64,000 bases of DNA from Acanthamoeba lenticulata (GCA_002179805.1 NAVB01000965.1:1-64000), one strand, 5' to 3'. Counted from the stretch's first letter, positions 53,001 through 63,521 are shown. The notes: generated by a model from the sequence alone, not told the origin. Made by a program: numbers and translations.

Positions 53001-55864
53001 ACAAAACACACACAAGTTGGGTAAGCAACCATGTCCACAGACACAAGTCCACAAACAAAGTCGACGACAACTCAAAAGTAAGGTAATCAGGATTAAATGG
53101 TCAATCAACATAGTGATTTCTGTCTGGGGCGACAACAATAATCATCACTTGCTTGCCTTTGAGTAACGCCATAAAATGATAAGTGTGGTTGGAGTGACTG
53201 GGACGTACGAGGCAAGAACGAGGCCGTTGACGATCAGGTTCTGGAAGGGAGGCTTGTTGAAGAGAGCGGTCGACAAGACGAGCAGCGTGTAAAACCAGCC
53301 GCGCGTTTGGTCGATACCCTCGGCGATGAAGTTGGCCGGGAAGGTCTTGGTGAAGAGCTCCTTGTTCTCAAATGGATAGTGGACCTGGGCGTAGGGCATG
53401 CTGCCGCTCTCGAACCAGCAGTCAAAGACCTCCTCGGTGCGGCGGAGGACGCCACGGCCAGAGGGAGACGGGATGGTGATGTCGTCAACGCTCTCGCGAT
53501 GGAGGTCGGTGACCCGCACGCCCGAGAGCTGCTCCAGCTTGTCAATCGAGTCGACGCACTCCATCTCCTCGGGGTGGTCCGGGTTGACCCACATCGGGAT
53601 GGGCGTGCCCCAGAATCGGTTGCGAGAAACGGCCCAATCGCGCGCGTTCTCCAGCCAGTTGTGGAAGCGCTTCTCCTTGACCCAGGAGGGCACCCAGTAG
53701 GTTTGCTCGTTGTTGCGCAGCAGATCGTCCTTGATCTTCTCCACGGCCACGAACCAGCTCGGCACCACGCGGTAGATCAGCGGCGTGTCCGACCTGTTGG
53801 TTAAGAAATGTGCGTCAGTCAATGTCGGCGCTACAGTGACGTGTATTGAAGCAAGAACGATCATGTTCAGACAAGATGCTAGAAGTAATGGTATAATCAC
53901 TAGGATTCATTCTAGAGGTGTCTTGATTTGCTCATCATTTAAAGACCAAGCGGGGGAGGGATAAGGAGATCACATACCGCCAGCAGAACGGATAGCTGTG
54001 GTTGATGGTGCCGCTCTGCACCACGCGCTTCTCAGCCTTGAGGCGCTTGATGATATCGATGTCAGCGTCCTTGACACCGACACCCTTGAAGTCGGGGACG
54101 TCTTCGGTGAACCGTCCGTTGGCGTCGACTGGGCACGGCACGCCCTGGCCGCCCTTCTTGATCACCTTGCCCTCCTCGCACACGCGGAAATCGTCCTCAC
54201 CAAACGCCGGCGCGCAGTGAACCACGCCAGTACCCGAGTCGGACGTGACGTAAGAGTCCACCAGCACTCGGAAGGCACCGTTGGCGCGCTCCTATACAGG
54301 ACAAAAAAAAGGGAAAGGTGAGCTTCATCCGTCGTTGGCGTGTCGTGCAGCATCCACAAAAAGGTGCCTCAGAAAAATGAATCAACATGTTGCAATCTTG
54401 CAATTGTCTGAATTTGATGGTCTAAAATTGTGGCATCATGGCGAAGGCGCGAAAGCTCAAGTGCTATGCCAAGGCGGGAAAATGGTACCGTTTCGTAGTA
54501 CTTGAACAGAGGCGTGTACTGCTTGTCCTTGAGGCTAGCACCCTTGAACTTGTCGAGGATCTCGTACAGGTCCTCGGGCTTGTTCTTCTTCGAAGGCGGG
54601 TAAAGCTGTGTAATGCGGGCCTCGGCCAGGATGTACACTTCGCCGGTCTTCTTGTCCTTGAGCTTCACGTAGTCAAGGTCGGGATTGACGCAGAGGGCCA
54701 GGTTGCTGGGCAGGGTCCACGGCGTGGTAGTCCAAGCCACCAGCTTCGTGTCGGGATCCTCAACCAGCGGGAAGGAGACCACAACTGCGAAAGGAGAAAA
54801 AAAACGCATGAGCCAGATGGTCGCAAGAAGACGACATAAGAGTCTGAAAGGAGGTTTGTAGGGACTCCGCTGACATTCGTGGGCCAACAAACGGCACGCG
54901 AAAGTGGGAGCGGAATGGACCGTTGTTCTACCCGTATTTTGACACTCCAACAGCGGTTTACAGCCACTGAGAAGTAACACTACGGGAACAAGCGCGTAGC
55001 GCCACGTCGAGGTGAGAGGGAGGGAGGGAGGGGACGAACCAGCAGGGTCCTTGACATCGCGGTAGGCCATGTTGGCTTCGAAGTTGGAGAGTGGCGTGGT
55101 ACAGCCGATCGAATAAGGCATTACCTTGAAGCCACGGTAGACAAGACCTTTTTTGTAGAGGGTGTAGAAGACCCACCACACGCTCTCCATGAAAGTGGCA
55201 TCGAGAGTCTTGTAATCGTTCTCGAAATCGATCCAGCGGCCGAGTCGCCCGACGATCTTTTCCCACTCAGCGGAGTAACGCATCACGATCTTGCGGCACT
55301 CAGCGTTGTATTGGGGGATACCCAGCTTGAGGACATCGTCTCGAGTTTTAATGCCAAGCTCTTTGTCGATTTCAAACTCGATGGGAAGCCCTGCGAGAAA
55401 CAAAAAATTGACTGCGGTGAGTGCATTTGTCGCACTCAAATTGGCTCTCTGGAAAGGCAGTACCGTGAGTATCCCAACCAAATCGGCGAGTTACATGGTG
55501 GCCTGTCTGATGGGCGTAGCGAGTGACCGTATCCTAGTTGATAATAAGAAACAAGGTAAGGCAATTGTCTTTTTGTGTTTTTGGGCGGGACAGGGTGCCT
55601 CACCTTGATGGTACCAGCAAGGATGTGACCGTAGTGCGGAAGACCAGTGGCGAACGGCGGGCCGTCATAGAATGAGAACTCGGGCTTGCCCTCGGAGCGT
55701 CGCAGTGACTCTTGGAAGGCATCAATCTTCTGCCAGTAGGCCAAGATCTTCTCCTCAGTCTTGGGGAAAGAGATTTTCTCCGGCACTGCGCAAGAATGGC
55801 AAGTCAGCGCAAAACTTGAAACATTTGGGCAAAAGAACGACGCGGGACACGCACCGGCCTCCAT
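50008..55864 (-). CDS. IARS1: cytosolic isoleucyl-tRNA synthetase
   Basis: About 15 exons, minus strand. The first exon is only ATG-GAG-GCC-G (55864-55855), then [12 protein letters not shown]. Class I signature G-L-P-H-Y-G-H-I-L, then [10 protein letters not shown] and [10 protein letters not shown]. The editing (CP1) domain shows [11 protein letters not shown] and [15 protein letters not shown]. The catalytic second half shows [28 protein letters not shown] and G-K-K-M-S-K-R. The C-terminal extension ends with [13 protein letters not shown], as in the eukaryotic cytosolic enzyme. It charges tRNA-Ile. Its introns are unusually long (up to about 280 nt) and carry many snoRNA-like elements on the coding strand, listed separately. 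Confidence 0.95.
50719..50802 (-). ncRNA. intronic box C/D snoRNA candidate, 18S guide
   Basis: Box C GTGATGA at 50798-50792 and box D CTGA at 50725-50722, inside the last IleRS intron. The 14 nt next to box D (CTGCTGCCTTCCTT) are complementary to the conserved 18S element AAGGAAGGCAGCAG. The fifth-nucleotide rule points to the A that I place at human 18S A468. An internal C'-like CGATGAA is present. The rRNA match is from memory. Confidence 0.7.
51041..51117 (-). ncRNA. intronic box C/D snoRNA candidate, large-subunit guide
   Basis: Box C ATGATGA at 51113-51107 and box D CTGA at 51047-51044. The antisense stretch just before box D is complementary to CAGTACGAATACA, a conserved large-subunit rRNA segment ahead of the A-C-C-x-T-G-A-A-A-G element. 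It lies in an intron otherwise without coding character. Confidence 0.62.
51428..51496 (-). ncRNA. intronic box C/D snoRNA candidate, family A copy 1
   Basis: Box C ATGATGA (51493-51487) and box D CTGA (51435-51432). The 62 nt from 51431 to 51492 are identical to 53086-53147 in another intron of the same gene, while the flanks differ. The rRNA target is not recognised. Confidence 0.65.
51710..51776 (-). ncRNA. intronic box C/D snoRNA candidate, family B copy 1
   Basis: Box D CTGA at 51717-51714 and a slightly degenerate box C ATGAGGA at 51772-51766. A 9-bp terminal stem (AAATAATTA with TAATTATTT) closes the boxes. The 13 nt before box D (CCTCTAAGAAGCA) pair with TGCTTCTTAGAGG; the CTTCTTAGAGG part is universal in 18S rRNA. 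It matches 52206-52257 at 51 of 52 positions. Confidence 0.68.
52203..52268 (-). ncRNA. intronic box C/D snoRNA candidate, family B copy 2
   Basis: Box C ATGATGT (52264-52258) and box D CTGA (52209-52206), with the same 18S-complementary guide as copy 1 directly before box D. It lies in the next IleRS intron but one coding exon away, and the flanking sequence is unrelated to copy 1. Confidence 0.68.
52460..52580 (-). ncRNA. possible H/ACA-like RNA, weak
   Basis: An IleRS intron with a good 5' hairpin (lower stem CCAAC/GTTGG at 52577-52573 and 52520-52516, upper stem CCGCC/GGCGG), an H-box-like AGAACA at 52514-52509 and an ACA at 52465-52463. The 3' hairpin is short (GGGGC/GCCCC) and lacks a clear pocket, so confidence is low. 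Confidence 0.3.
53084..53151 (-). ncRNA. intronic box C/D snoRNA candidate, family A copy 2
   Basis: Box C GTGATGA (53148-53142) and box D CTGA (53090-53087), with the 62-nt core identical to the element at 51431-51492. It lies in the intron between the K-M-S-K-R exon and the preceding catalytic exon. Confidence 0.65.
53863..53942 (-). ncRNA. intronic box C/D snoRNA candidate
   Basis: Perfect box C ATGATGA (53938-53932) and box D CTGA (53870-53867), 72 nt apart, in an IleRS intron. A C'-like AGTGATTA lies in the middle. No terminal stem or rRNA target is recognised by eye. Confidence 0.5.
54366..54443 (-). ncRNA. intronic box C/D snoRNA candidate
   Basis: Box C ATGATGC (54439-54433) and box D CTGA (54372-54369), with a short closing stem GCC/GGC directly outside the boxes. 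There is an internal D'-like CAGA and a C'-like TGTTGATT. The target is not recognised. Confidence 0.5.
54854..54990 (-). ncRNA. intronic H/ACA box snoRNA candidate
   Basis: Two hairpins in the right order. 5' hairpin: lower stem CCCGTA/TACGGG (54986-54981 with 54936-54931), inner stem CAGTGG/CCGCTG, internal pocket between. H box AGAACA at 54929-54924. 3' hairpin: lower stem ATTCCGCT/AGCGGAGT (54916-54909 with 54871-54864), inner stem CGTG/CACG with a pocket. ACA at 54859-54857, followed by three nucleotides. This is the full hairpin-hinge-hairpin-tail layout of a pseudouridylation guide RNA, within one IleRS intron. Confidence 0.65.
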
Positions 55865-56278
55865 CAGAACAGTTAATTGCGTGGGCGGACGACTCGCCGC
55901 AAAGGTACAGCTGTTGTTGGTGCGGAGAAAATAAACAGAACCTAAGGCAAGAAGGGACGGTCGACAATAAACTCCGGACTATGACGTCAGGCCGGCAGTT
56001 GGGCCCGGTGCGTGACATGGCACAAGAGGGCGCGGTGGCTGGTGGTGAGCGACATGGCGACTTGGCCAGTGTGTGCACTGCGGCGCGAGCGTGTTGTGGG
56101 TCAGGACCAACCTTGTCGTCGTGTCCCGAGCGCGGTGTGTGGATCGTGAGCCAGTGAAAGTGGGTAACTAGAAACCCGACACGAATCCCGGTTCTTATAG
56201 ATTTGTTTTCTCTCTTTTTTCTTGCGGGGTTGATTGCGTCGCCGTCAGATTTTTCCGGCCACGCGCAGCCGCCCACCC
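55865..56278. other. IleRS upstream region
   Basis: 414 bp between the IleRS start codon and the stop of the fascin-like gene, both on the minus strand. It should hold the IleRS promoter. No convincing ORF, RNA or repeat was found; there is a pyrimidine tract near 56205-56222. Confidence 0.4.
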
Positions 56279-56804
56279 TCACGGCAAGGAGATCTGGGAG
56301 AAGAGCTCCTGCTCGGTCGGCTCCTTCAACTCCTTGATGAGCACGGTGCCTTTTTCATCCATGCTCAGATAACCGCCATGCTTGCTTCGAATCGCCACAC
56401 CACCGTCTCTTCGCTCTGCGAAAAAGCACAGTTGTCCAGTAAGCGGCGTTTGCCTCTGCTGTTCTTGCCCCCCTTTTTCCCAAAGGGGGAGGGGTTAAGC
56501 CTAGCCGTACCAAGCACCCAGCAACTATCAGAATGCTTTTCCTTGTGCAGGACAGGGTGATGGTTAGCATTTGCACTAACATAGTTGCCGTCCGCTGTTC
56601 GCAAGTACGCAGAGGCTCCTGCCCCGTCCTCTGTTTGGCCAGCTTAGTTGCAAACATACAAACCCGGTGTGGTACGGGAGTAGACGCGGCAAGCATACCC
56701 ACGTGAAAGTTGCCGTGCCTTGTCAGTTCTTGCTCGCCTCTCAGTTCCCCGTGTTCAGCAGTGAGGTAGAGGTAGTTTGTGCCACGAAAAGCTTGATTGC
56801 CCAT
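56279..56804 (-). CDS. small fascin-like beta-trefoil protein
   Basis: Three exons on the minus strand, starting M-G-N-Q-A-F-R-G at 56804; exon 1 runs to 56699. Joined, the protein has about 130 residues and shows three similar strands pairs: N-Y-L-Y-L-T-A-E-H-G-E-L, A-Y-L-R-T-A-D-G-N-Y-V-S-A-N-A-N and V-A-I-R-S-K-H-G-G-Y-L-S-M-D-E-K-G-T-V. The G-x-Y-L/V-S-x-x-x-x-G pattern is that of fascin-type actin-crosslinking beta-trefoils (also FRG1-like). With only one trefoil it could not bundle actin like four-domain fascin, but could bind actin or another ligand. The joins are supported by each restored repeat. A TG microsatellite lies directly upstream of the start codon. Confidence 0.65.
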
Positions 56805-57065
56805 CTTGTGTGTGTGTGTGTGTCTGTCTGTGCGATCACTCACACACCATTCGAGGAGGCGCTGAGCTTCGCCCCAGTGTTGACGTTCGGCAGCACTCCC
56901 CGAAGACTCAGGGAGATGTCATGCAGTACTGGATAAGGTCTCACCATTGGAATTCAAGTTATGTTCTTCGGAGTTGATAAGAGAAAAAGAACAAAACACC
57001 TTTCGCGACACCAACAAGTACTTGCGCCTGCGCAACGATGGCCCCAAACATAACACTCCCACAAG
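56805..57065. promoter_or_regulatory. divergent intergenic region with TG repeat
   Basis: 261 bp between divergent start codons (fascin-like protein and phosphatase). A TG/TCTG microsatellite at about 56807-56830 abuts the minus-strand start codon and would lie in its 5' UTR. Confidence 0.4.
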
Positions 57066-57895
57066 ATGCAGCGAGGGGGCAACGCTAAAGGCAGCAAGAC
57101 CAGGCGCAGAAACAAGGGAGGCAAGTCCGGACGAGTAATGGGGCGATACAAGAGTCACGGCCCAGCGGCCACGTTAGCTCAACTAGACATCTCATGCATC
57201 TTCGACCCTTTGCCCAATCCAGCTCGGATAGTACGGGAAAAGGCGAACGAGGTGGTGTGGGCGTATGAAGACAAGGAAGAGGAGGAGAAGCCGTTCACTC
57301 GCAAGGGTGGCCTCTACCTGAGTGGTGGCCGTACTGTGACGAGAGACTCGCACCTCCTCCCTGAATTTCACATCACGGCTATCCTCAACGCTTCCGACAA
57401 TGTCCACTACACGACGGTCGAAGGTGCGACCTTGCCAGTGTGACCTTGTGTTTGTAGTCTGAGCTCACTTTCCTTCCATGTGGGTGGTTACAGGCCTACC
57501 AGACTGCCGTGCACACCACTTGCCTCTCCGTGATCTGGACGCAAACCTTCACCTTGCCCCACGAGACGTGCTGCGAGCACTGGAGTTCATCGACACTGAA
57601 CTGGAGAAGGGTTGTGTGCTGGTGCATTGCCGCGGCGGCGTGAACAGGTACAACACTAGTGCCTTGTCGTGTCATTGTGGCTGGTCTTTTAGTCCTGTTG
57701 AACGTTCGTCGTGAACGCAGGTCAGCAGGCCTGGTGGTGTTGTACGTGATGAAAAAGCACAGATTCTCGTGGCGCGAAGCTTACGAGTACGTGTTGGAAC
57801 GACGAGATATCAACATTCACCTGGGCCTTCAAAAGACTCTGAACAACATCGCTTTCTCTCTTCCCTCCTTCTTTGGTGTGGAGAGTGCCTTGTGA
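57066..57895 (+). CDS. dual-specificity protein phosphatase
   Basis: Three exons, 57066-57423, 57494-57647 and 57721-57895, give 228 residues. The N-terminus is very basic (R-G-G-N-A-K-G-S-K-T-R-R-R-N-K-G-G-K), perhaps a nuclear or nucleic-acid-binding tail. The catalytic domain has G-G-L-Y-L-S-G-G, I-T-A-I-L-N-A-S, L-P-L-R-D-L-D-A-N as the general acid loop, and the signature V-H-C-R-G-G-V-N-R-S-A interrupted by intron 2 exactly at the catalytic Arg (AG/G). R-R-D-I-N-I-H-L-G-L follows, as in MAP-kinase-phosphatase-type DSPs. It removes phosphate from Tyr and Ser/Thr or another phospho-substrate. No kinase-docking domain is seen, so the substrate is open. Confidence 0.88.
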
Positions 57896-58003
57896 TCGCT
57901 TGTCTCGTGTTCAAAAAAAGCTTTATTTTCTTTTTTCGATTTTTTTTTTAAATTTTCTTCTGATAGTTCTTCGTGTTGCCGACTTTCCCACACATCGCGT
58001 GAG

Positions 58004-58986
58004 ATGTTTAGAAACACATTTCAGGCTGGCTATTTGTCTATTTTGTACAGCTTAGGGTACGTAGTGTCTCCTGCAACCTTTTTCTCATCGCCATTAACCA
58101 AATCACATATCTTTGCCATTTGCCCATTTGTAGGAGCAAGCCACTCCAGCTGTGGGAAGGCGAAGACGCGGGTGTGTTTTCTTTTCTTCCTCACTGTGGC
58201 CGACACAACTTTGTTTTCTCATTTGCTTCCTTACGCCTGCGTGCAGAGGGAGTGAAGATGGTGCGCGACGAAGATCTGCAGTCAGAAGTGGTGGAGGTGG
58301 TGGGAGAGAACATCGCCGACGTCTTCATCGCTTGTCCTTCCCACCCCAAGAAGACGCTAGGCATCAAGCTGCCCTACGTCGTCTTCCTTGTAAAGAACGT
58401 ACAGTTTTTTCTGCTCTTGCCTTTTTGTTCTGCACTTGCACAACATGCCGATCCGCTCTATGCCCCGTGCACTGCAGATGCACAAATACTTTTCCTTCGA
58501 GATAGAAGCGCTGGACGACAAGAAGATGAAGAGACGATTCCGAGTTTCCAACTATCAGGCACCTTCGCCTTGCTCATTGCTGTGCGTGCACTGCATGTGT
58601 GCGCCCGCTCATCAATCATGCGTGCACCAGACACAAGCACGGGTGAAACCCTACATCTGCACAATGCCGCTGCGCCTATCCGATGGATGGAATCAAGTGC
58701 AGCTCAACATTGCCGACCTTATGCGCAAGGCGTATGGCACCACGTTCGTGGAGATCTCGCGAGGTGAGTTTTTCGTCCTTCTCCTTCTATGTGCATTTCT
58801 GTAATCCTCTTCTCAACACTTCTTCATGTTGGCGTGTTCTACCTTTGATAAGTTCAAGTGCACGCCAACTGCAGGCTGCGCCGTATCTACTTTGCCGAAA
58901 AGCCACACGCCGAGGAGGACTTGCCGCCCGAGTTCAAGCTCTTCCTCCCGAGTGAGGCCCGGAGGTACCTTCTTCCTTTATTTTAA
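58004..58986 (+). CDS. CFAP20: cilia- and flagella-associated protein 20
   Basis: Six exons. The protein starts [18 protein letters not shown] and continues [74 protein letters not shown] and [14 protein letters not shown]. This matches CFAP20 (Bug22/GTL3) along its whole length. CFAP20 is an inner-junction protein of axonemal doublets and a centriole component, with nuclear roles also reported. The intron 58559-58630 uses a GC-AG pair. The C-terminus either reads through to 58986 or splices near 58964 to a short tail ending near 59058. Confidence 0.92.
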
Positions 58987-59319
58987 TTTTTCGTGCTGAG
59001 CATGCATGTGGTTTAACTCGTGGGCCGTCCACCACAGGGCTGCTGTGTTGGGCTGAAAGGCACAGTAGTAATAAAACAAAATAAAATAAAATAAAATAAA
59101 ATAAAGAATCGCCATGTGCTTGAAATTCCAATCGGAGTTGGCGACAGACAAGAAAAAAAGAAAAAGGACCGGCAAGCGGGACGCTCCCGGAAGGAGAAGA
59201 GGCGAGCAAACCCCGTCGCAAGCCGTTTCGTTACCACCTTTGACACCGTTCGCACCACTGCCCTTGTGCTTGTCCATCTGTACCCCATCGCGCACACACA
59301 CACACACACACCACAACCC
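58987..59319. other. CFAP20-PRMT1 intergenic region with simple repeats
   Basis: 333 bp with a run of A-A-A-A-T pentamers (about 59077-59105) and a CA repeat (about 59292-59311) just before the PRMT1 start codon. It contains the PRMT1 promoter and possibly a last CFAP20 exon near 59039. No other gene is seen. Confidence 0.5.
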
Positions 59320-61006
<1,687 letters not shown>

Positions 61007-61206
61007 AGTGAAGAGGGCCACGAGAGGCCTGCGCCAAGGGCGCAAGCCTCATCTTCATCCGCCGTTAAGATTCCTTGCGATTGACTCAGTCGCCTTCTCT
61101 GGTGTAGTAGTTCCTTTTATTTATTCGAATCAAAGTCCCACCACCTGCTCATCATCTGCTGTTAGCGATTTTCATCTATAAGCGGTAGATTTCCAATGGC
61201 CCGTAC

Positions 61207-61611
61207 CTAGCCCTCAAGCGAGATCTTGATTTTGGCAAGCCCTTCGCCATACACGCTATGGAAAACGTTGCGAGTGTTCTTGTCTGGCGAGTCGAAGCTG
61301 CACTCGAAGCTGATTTTCGACCTTGAAAGCCCAACAGGGGTTACACTCAGTCGGCCTTCCCAGTTGGAGATCGGCAGTTTCGTCCGCACAATAGTCCACT
61401 TAAGTTGCTTCTCTTTGTCTCCCTCAACCGTAGTGAGCAGCTCCTCCTCAACCTGTTCGTCATTGATGGTAATGCTACGCTTTAACTTCCCCTTGCCGTC
61501 CAGCTCCCTGGCATTGACCAACCAGTTTACATGTTGAAAGTCCTTCACTGCCGTCCAGGCCTTGTCCACTGAGATTGCCATCACCAGCTCTTGCTTCACC
61601 TTGTGCGCCAT
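61207..61611 (-). CDS. SRPBCC/START-like small protein
   Basis: Single exon, 134 residues, start at the ATG at 61611 (M-A-H-K-V-K-Q-E-L); an upstream GTG is not used. Features of the polyketide-cyclase/SRPBCC fold: an N-terminal strand, the helix V-D-K-A-W-T-A-V-K-D-F-Q-H-V-N-W-L, and successive strands with R-S-I-T-I-N-D-E-Q-V-E-E-E-L and W-E-G-R-L-S-V-T-P-V. These small helix-grip proteins bind hydrophobic ligands; the ligand is unknown. The gene converges on PRMT1 (200 bp) and is divergent from the SseB-like gene (148 bp). Confidence 0.7.
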   Translation of the reverse strand: MAHKVKQELVMAISVDKAWTAVKDFQHVNWLVNARELDGKGKLKRSITINDEQVEEELLTTVEGDKEKQLKWTIVRTKLPISNWEGRLSVTPVGLSRSKISFECSFDSPDKNTRNVFHSVYGEGLAKIKISLEG

Positions 61612-61759
61612 TTCGGTCACACCGTCCTCTTTTCCTTGCGAGTTTCTTCTGTCGTGTGACTAGGTGGCCAAAGCGACGTGGGAGCTCTCTTTCCTTTCCT
61701 GTCGAAAAAAAAAAGAAAAGAAAAAAGATAACAATTTTTTTAAAAAGACAAAATTCACC

Positions 61760-62648
61760 ATGCTGCGAACAAGATGGAATCAAGCTGCATTGCGGGTGGT
61801 GCCGCAATGCACGCAGCACGCCCCGCTCGCTTCTTTGTTTGCACGTCATAGTGGACAGCGGTCATTCAGTAAATCGTCCACATTTTTCGCAACTACATCA
61901 CCTGATCAAGACACGACCGGAAACGAAAATAAACCGATCGAGGCTGAGAACCCTGTGCCCGGCGAGGACCAAACAGATGAAGAGTTCATGAGCAACCACG
62001 TGGAGGAGACGATGGTGGCCCTAATCAACGCGCCAGACTTTGCCCGAAGCGTGCTGAAGCACCAGCTCCTGCGACAGTTGCTGAGGTCGGACCTGTGGGT
62101 GCTTCTCAGGGAGCCACCCAAGAAATCCGAACGGGTGAAGGAGGACGAGATGGAATACCGTCTGCTCGAACTCGAGCTCACCCACGCCACCCGCCCCACC
62201 ATTCCAGCCTTCACCTCTGCTGCACGAGCCGAGGAGGCTGTAGAGGCGGTGGGTTACAGCAACGTTGAGGGCGCTGGTCTTCCTGGCTTGCGCGTACGTG
62301 GCTACCTCACAACCAAACAGGCAGAGTGCTCTCGTTAACTCTTCTCCTCAGTTGGTGCAGGACTTGGAGGCGGGGAACACGCCAATAGACCTGCTACTCA
62401 ACCCGTTTTCTCGCTACGGCAAGCGGATCGCGTGGGAGGAGCTCACATGGCTCGCCTCCCACGGCCAGCAGCTGCTGCAGTCAGCTCCAGCACCACGAGA
62501 GCCCACTGTGCATGCCTTTGAGGCTATATCTGAGGCCCTGCGCGAATCGCCTGGTGGTGCGCTCCCCGAGGGTCTCGTGGAAGATGTTGTCCGCTATCCC
62601 TTCAACCATTTTATTCGTCCTTCCTCTTCACCACCAACTACTGAGTAA
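61760..62648 (+). CDS. SseB-like domain protein, probably mitochondrial
   Basis: Two exons, 61760-62293 and 62352-62648, give 276 residues. The N-terminus (M-L-R-T-R-W-N-Q-A-A-L-R-V-V, F-A-R-H-S-G-Q-R-S-F) is a typical mitochondrial presequence. After an acidic linker comes a helix (L-K-H-Q-L-L-R-Q-L-L-R-S-D-L-W-V-L-L-R), then T-I-P-A-F-T-S-A-A-R-A-E-E-A-V and, across the splice, L-V-Q-D-L, D-L-L-L-N-P-F-S. The P-A-F-T-S and L-N-P elements are the marks of the bacterial SseB N-terminal domain, whose function is poorly defined. A mitochondrial SseB-like protein would be an old bacterial acquisition. The rest of the C-terminus is helical with no known motif. Confidence 0.6.
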
Positions 62649-62803
62649 ACAAGAGAAGGCGCAACAGCTGATCGATTCAGAAAAGGGAGGGAGTTAAATG
62701 ACTCCATGGTTTCGCAGCCGGCCGCCGCGCATACGCACGCACGTCGCGGATCCCACTGACCAAACGCCTCTTTGGCGCCTGTAACACCCAGTGCTGGACA
62801 ACC

Positions 62804-62876
62804 GCCGGCCTAGCTCAGTCGGTAGAGCGCAAGACTCTTAATCTTGTGGTCGTGGGTTCGAGCCCCACGGTCGGCT
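62804..62876 (+). tRNA. tRNA-Lys (CTT)
   Basis: The acceptor stem GCCGGCC pairs with GGTCGGC, the D arm holds AGCTCAGTCGGTAGAGC, the anticodon loop CTCTTAA (anticodon CTT), and the T arm GTGGG-TTCGAGC-CCCAC. It is the first of the class III gene cluster. Confidence 0.95.
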
Positions 62877-62965
62877 ATCATTTTTGATAATCGATAGCAG
62901 TTGCGCAATGAAATCATGGATACGGCCGAATAGGTACAACATGGCGAGTGTAACTTACGACCAAC

Positions 62966-63084
62966 GGATACGGCCATACTGCGCAGAAAGCACCGCTTCC
63001 CATCCGAACAGCGAAGTTAAGCTGCGCCAGGCGGTGTTAGTACTGGGGTGGGCGACCACCCGGGAATCCACCGTGTCGTATCCT
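62966..63084 (+). rRNA. 5S ribosomal RNA
   Basis: 119 nt, from GGATACGGCCATACTG to CGTGTCGTATCCT. Helix I pairs the two ends. The internal promoter region and loop A/B/C sequences (CCATCCGAACAGCGAAGTTAAGC) are typical of eukaryotic 5S. A TCTTTT Pol III terminator follows. The sequence agrees with my memory of Acanthamoeba castellanii 5S except near the last helix, where a T sits in the usual C position. Confidence 0.95.
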
Positions 63085-63237
63085 CTTTTGTGGCCACCAG
63101 CAACGTATCCTTTTGCTTGCTCGCTCTCGCTTTCCTTATCTTCCTCATTTCTTGCACATCTTGTTGCAAGGACGTTGTGACCACACACGTCATTCAAAGA
63201 GCTCTTTGACTTTGGACACAAAAAGGTACAAAATGAT

Positions 63238-63310
63238 TGCCCTCTGCCGGGTTTGAACCAGCGACCTCACGATCTTCAGTCGTGCGCTCTACCAGCTGAG
63301 CTAAGAGGGC
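63238..63310 (-). tRNA. tRNA-Phe (GAA)
   Basis: The acceptor stem is GCCCTCT/GGAGGGC-type (seven pairs closing at 63304-63310), the anticodon loop CTGAAGA (anticodon GAA), and the T arm CTGG-TTCAAAC-CCGG. It lies 154 bp after 5S, on the opposite strand. Confidence 0.94.
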
Positions 63311-63521
63311 TGCTTACTGGAAAGGGAAAACTTGGAGCATAGAAGCTTTCCCATAGCAACAATCGAGTAGAAATAGGCCAAAAAATCAATTTATTTTTGG
63401 AAATTCTTCAAAATGAAACATAATAAAAATGATTTATATTATATTATTATTTGATATTATTGACAAATTATCTTATGAAAAAAACGAAAAATTGAATAAA
63501 CTACAATAAACAAAAGGTAGT

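Noticed and set aside
51431..53147. Paired IleRS intron repeats as transposon fragments
   Set aside because: No inverted repeats or target duplications; identity is limited by boxes C and D, which fits snoRNA copies.
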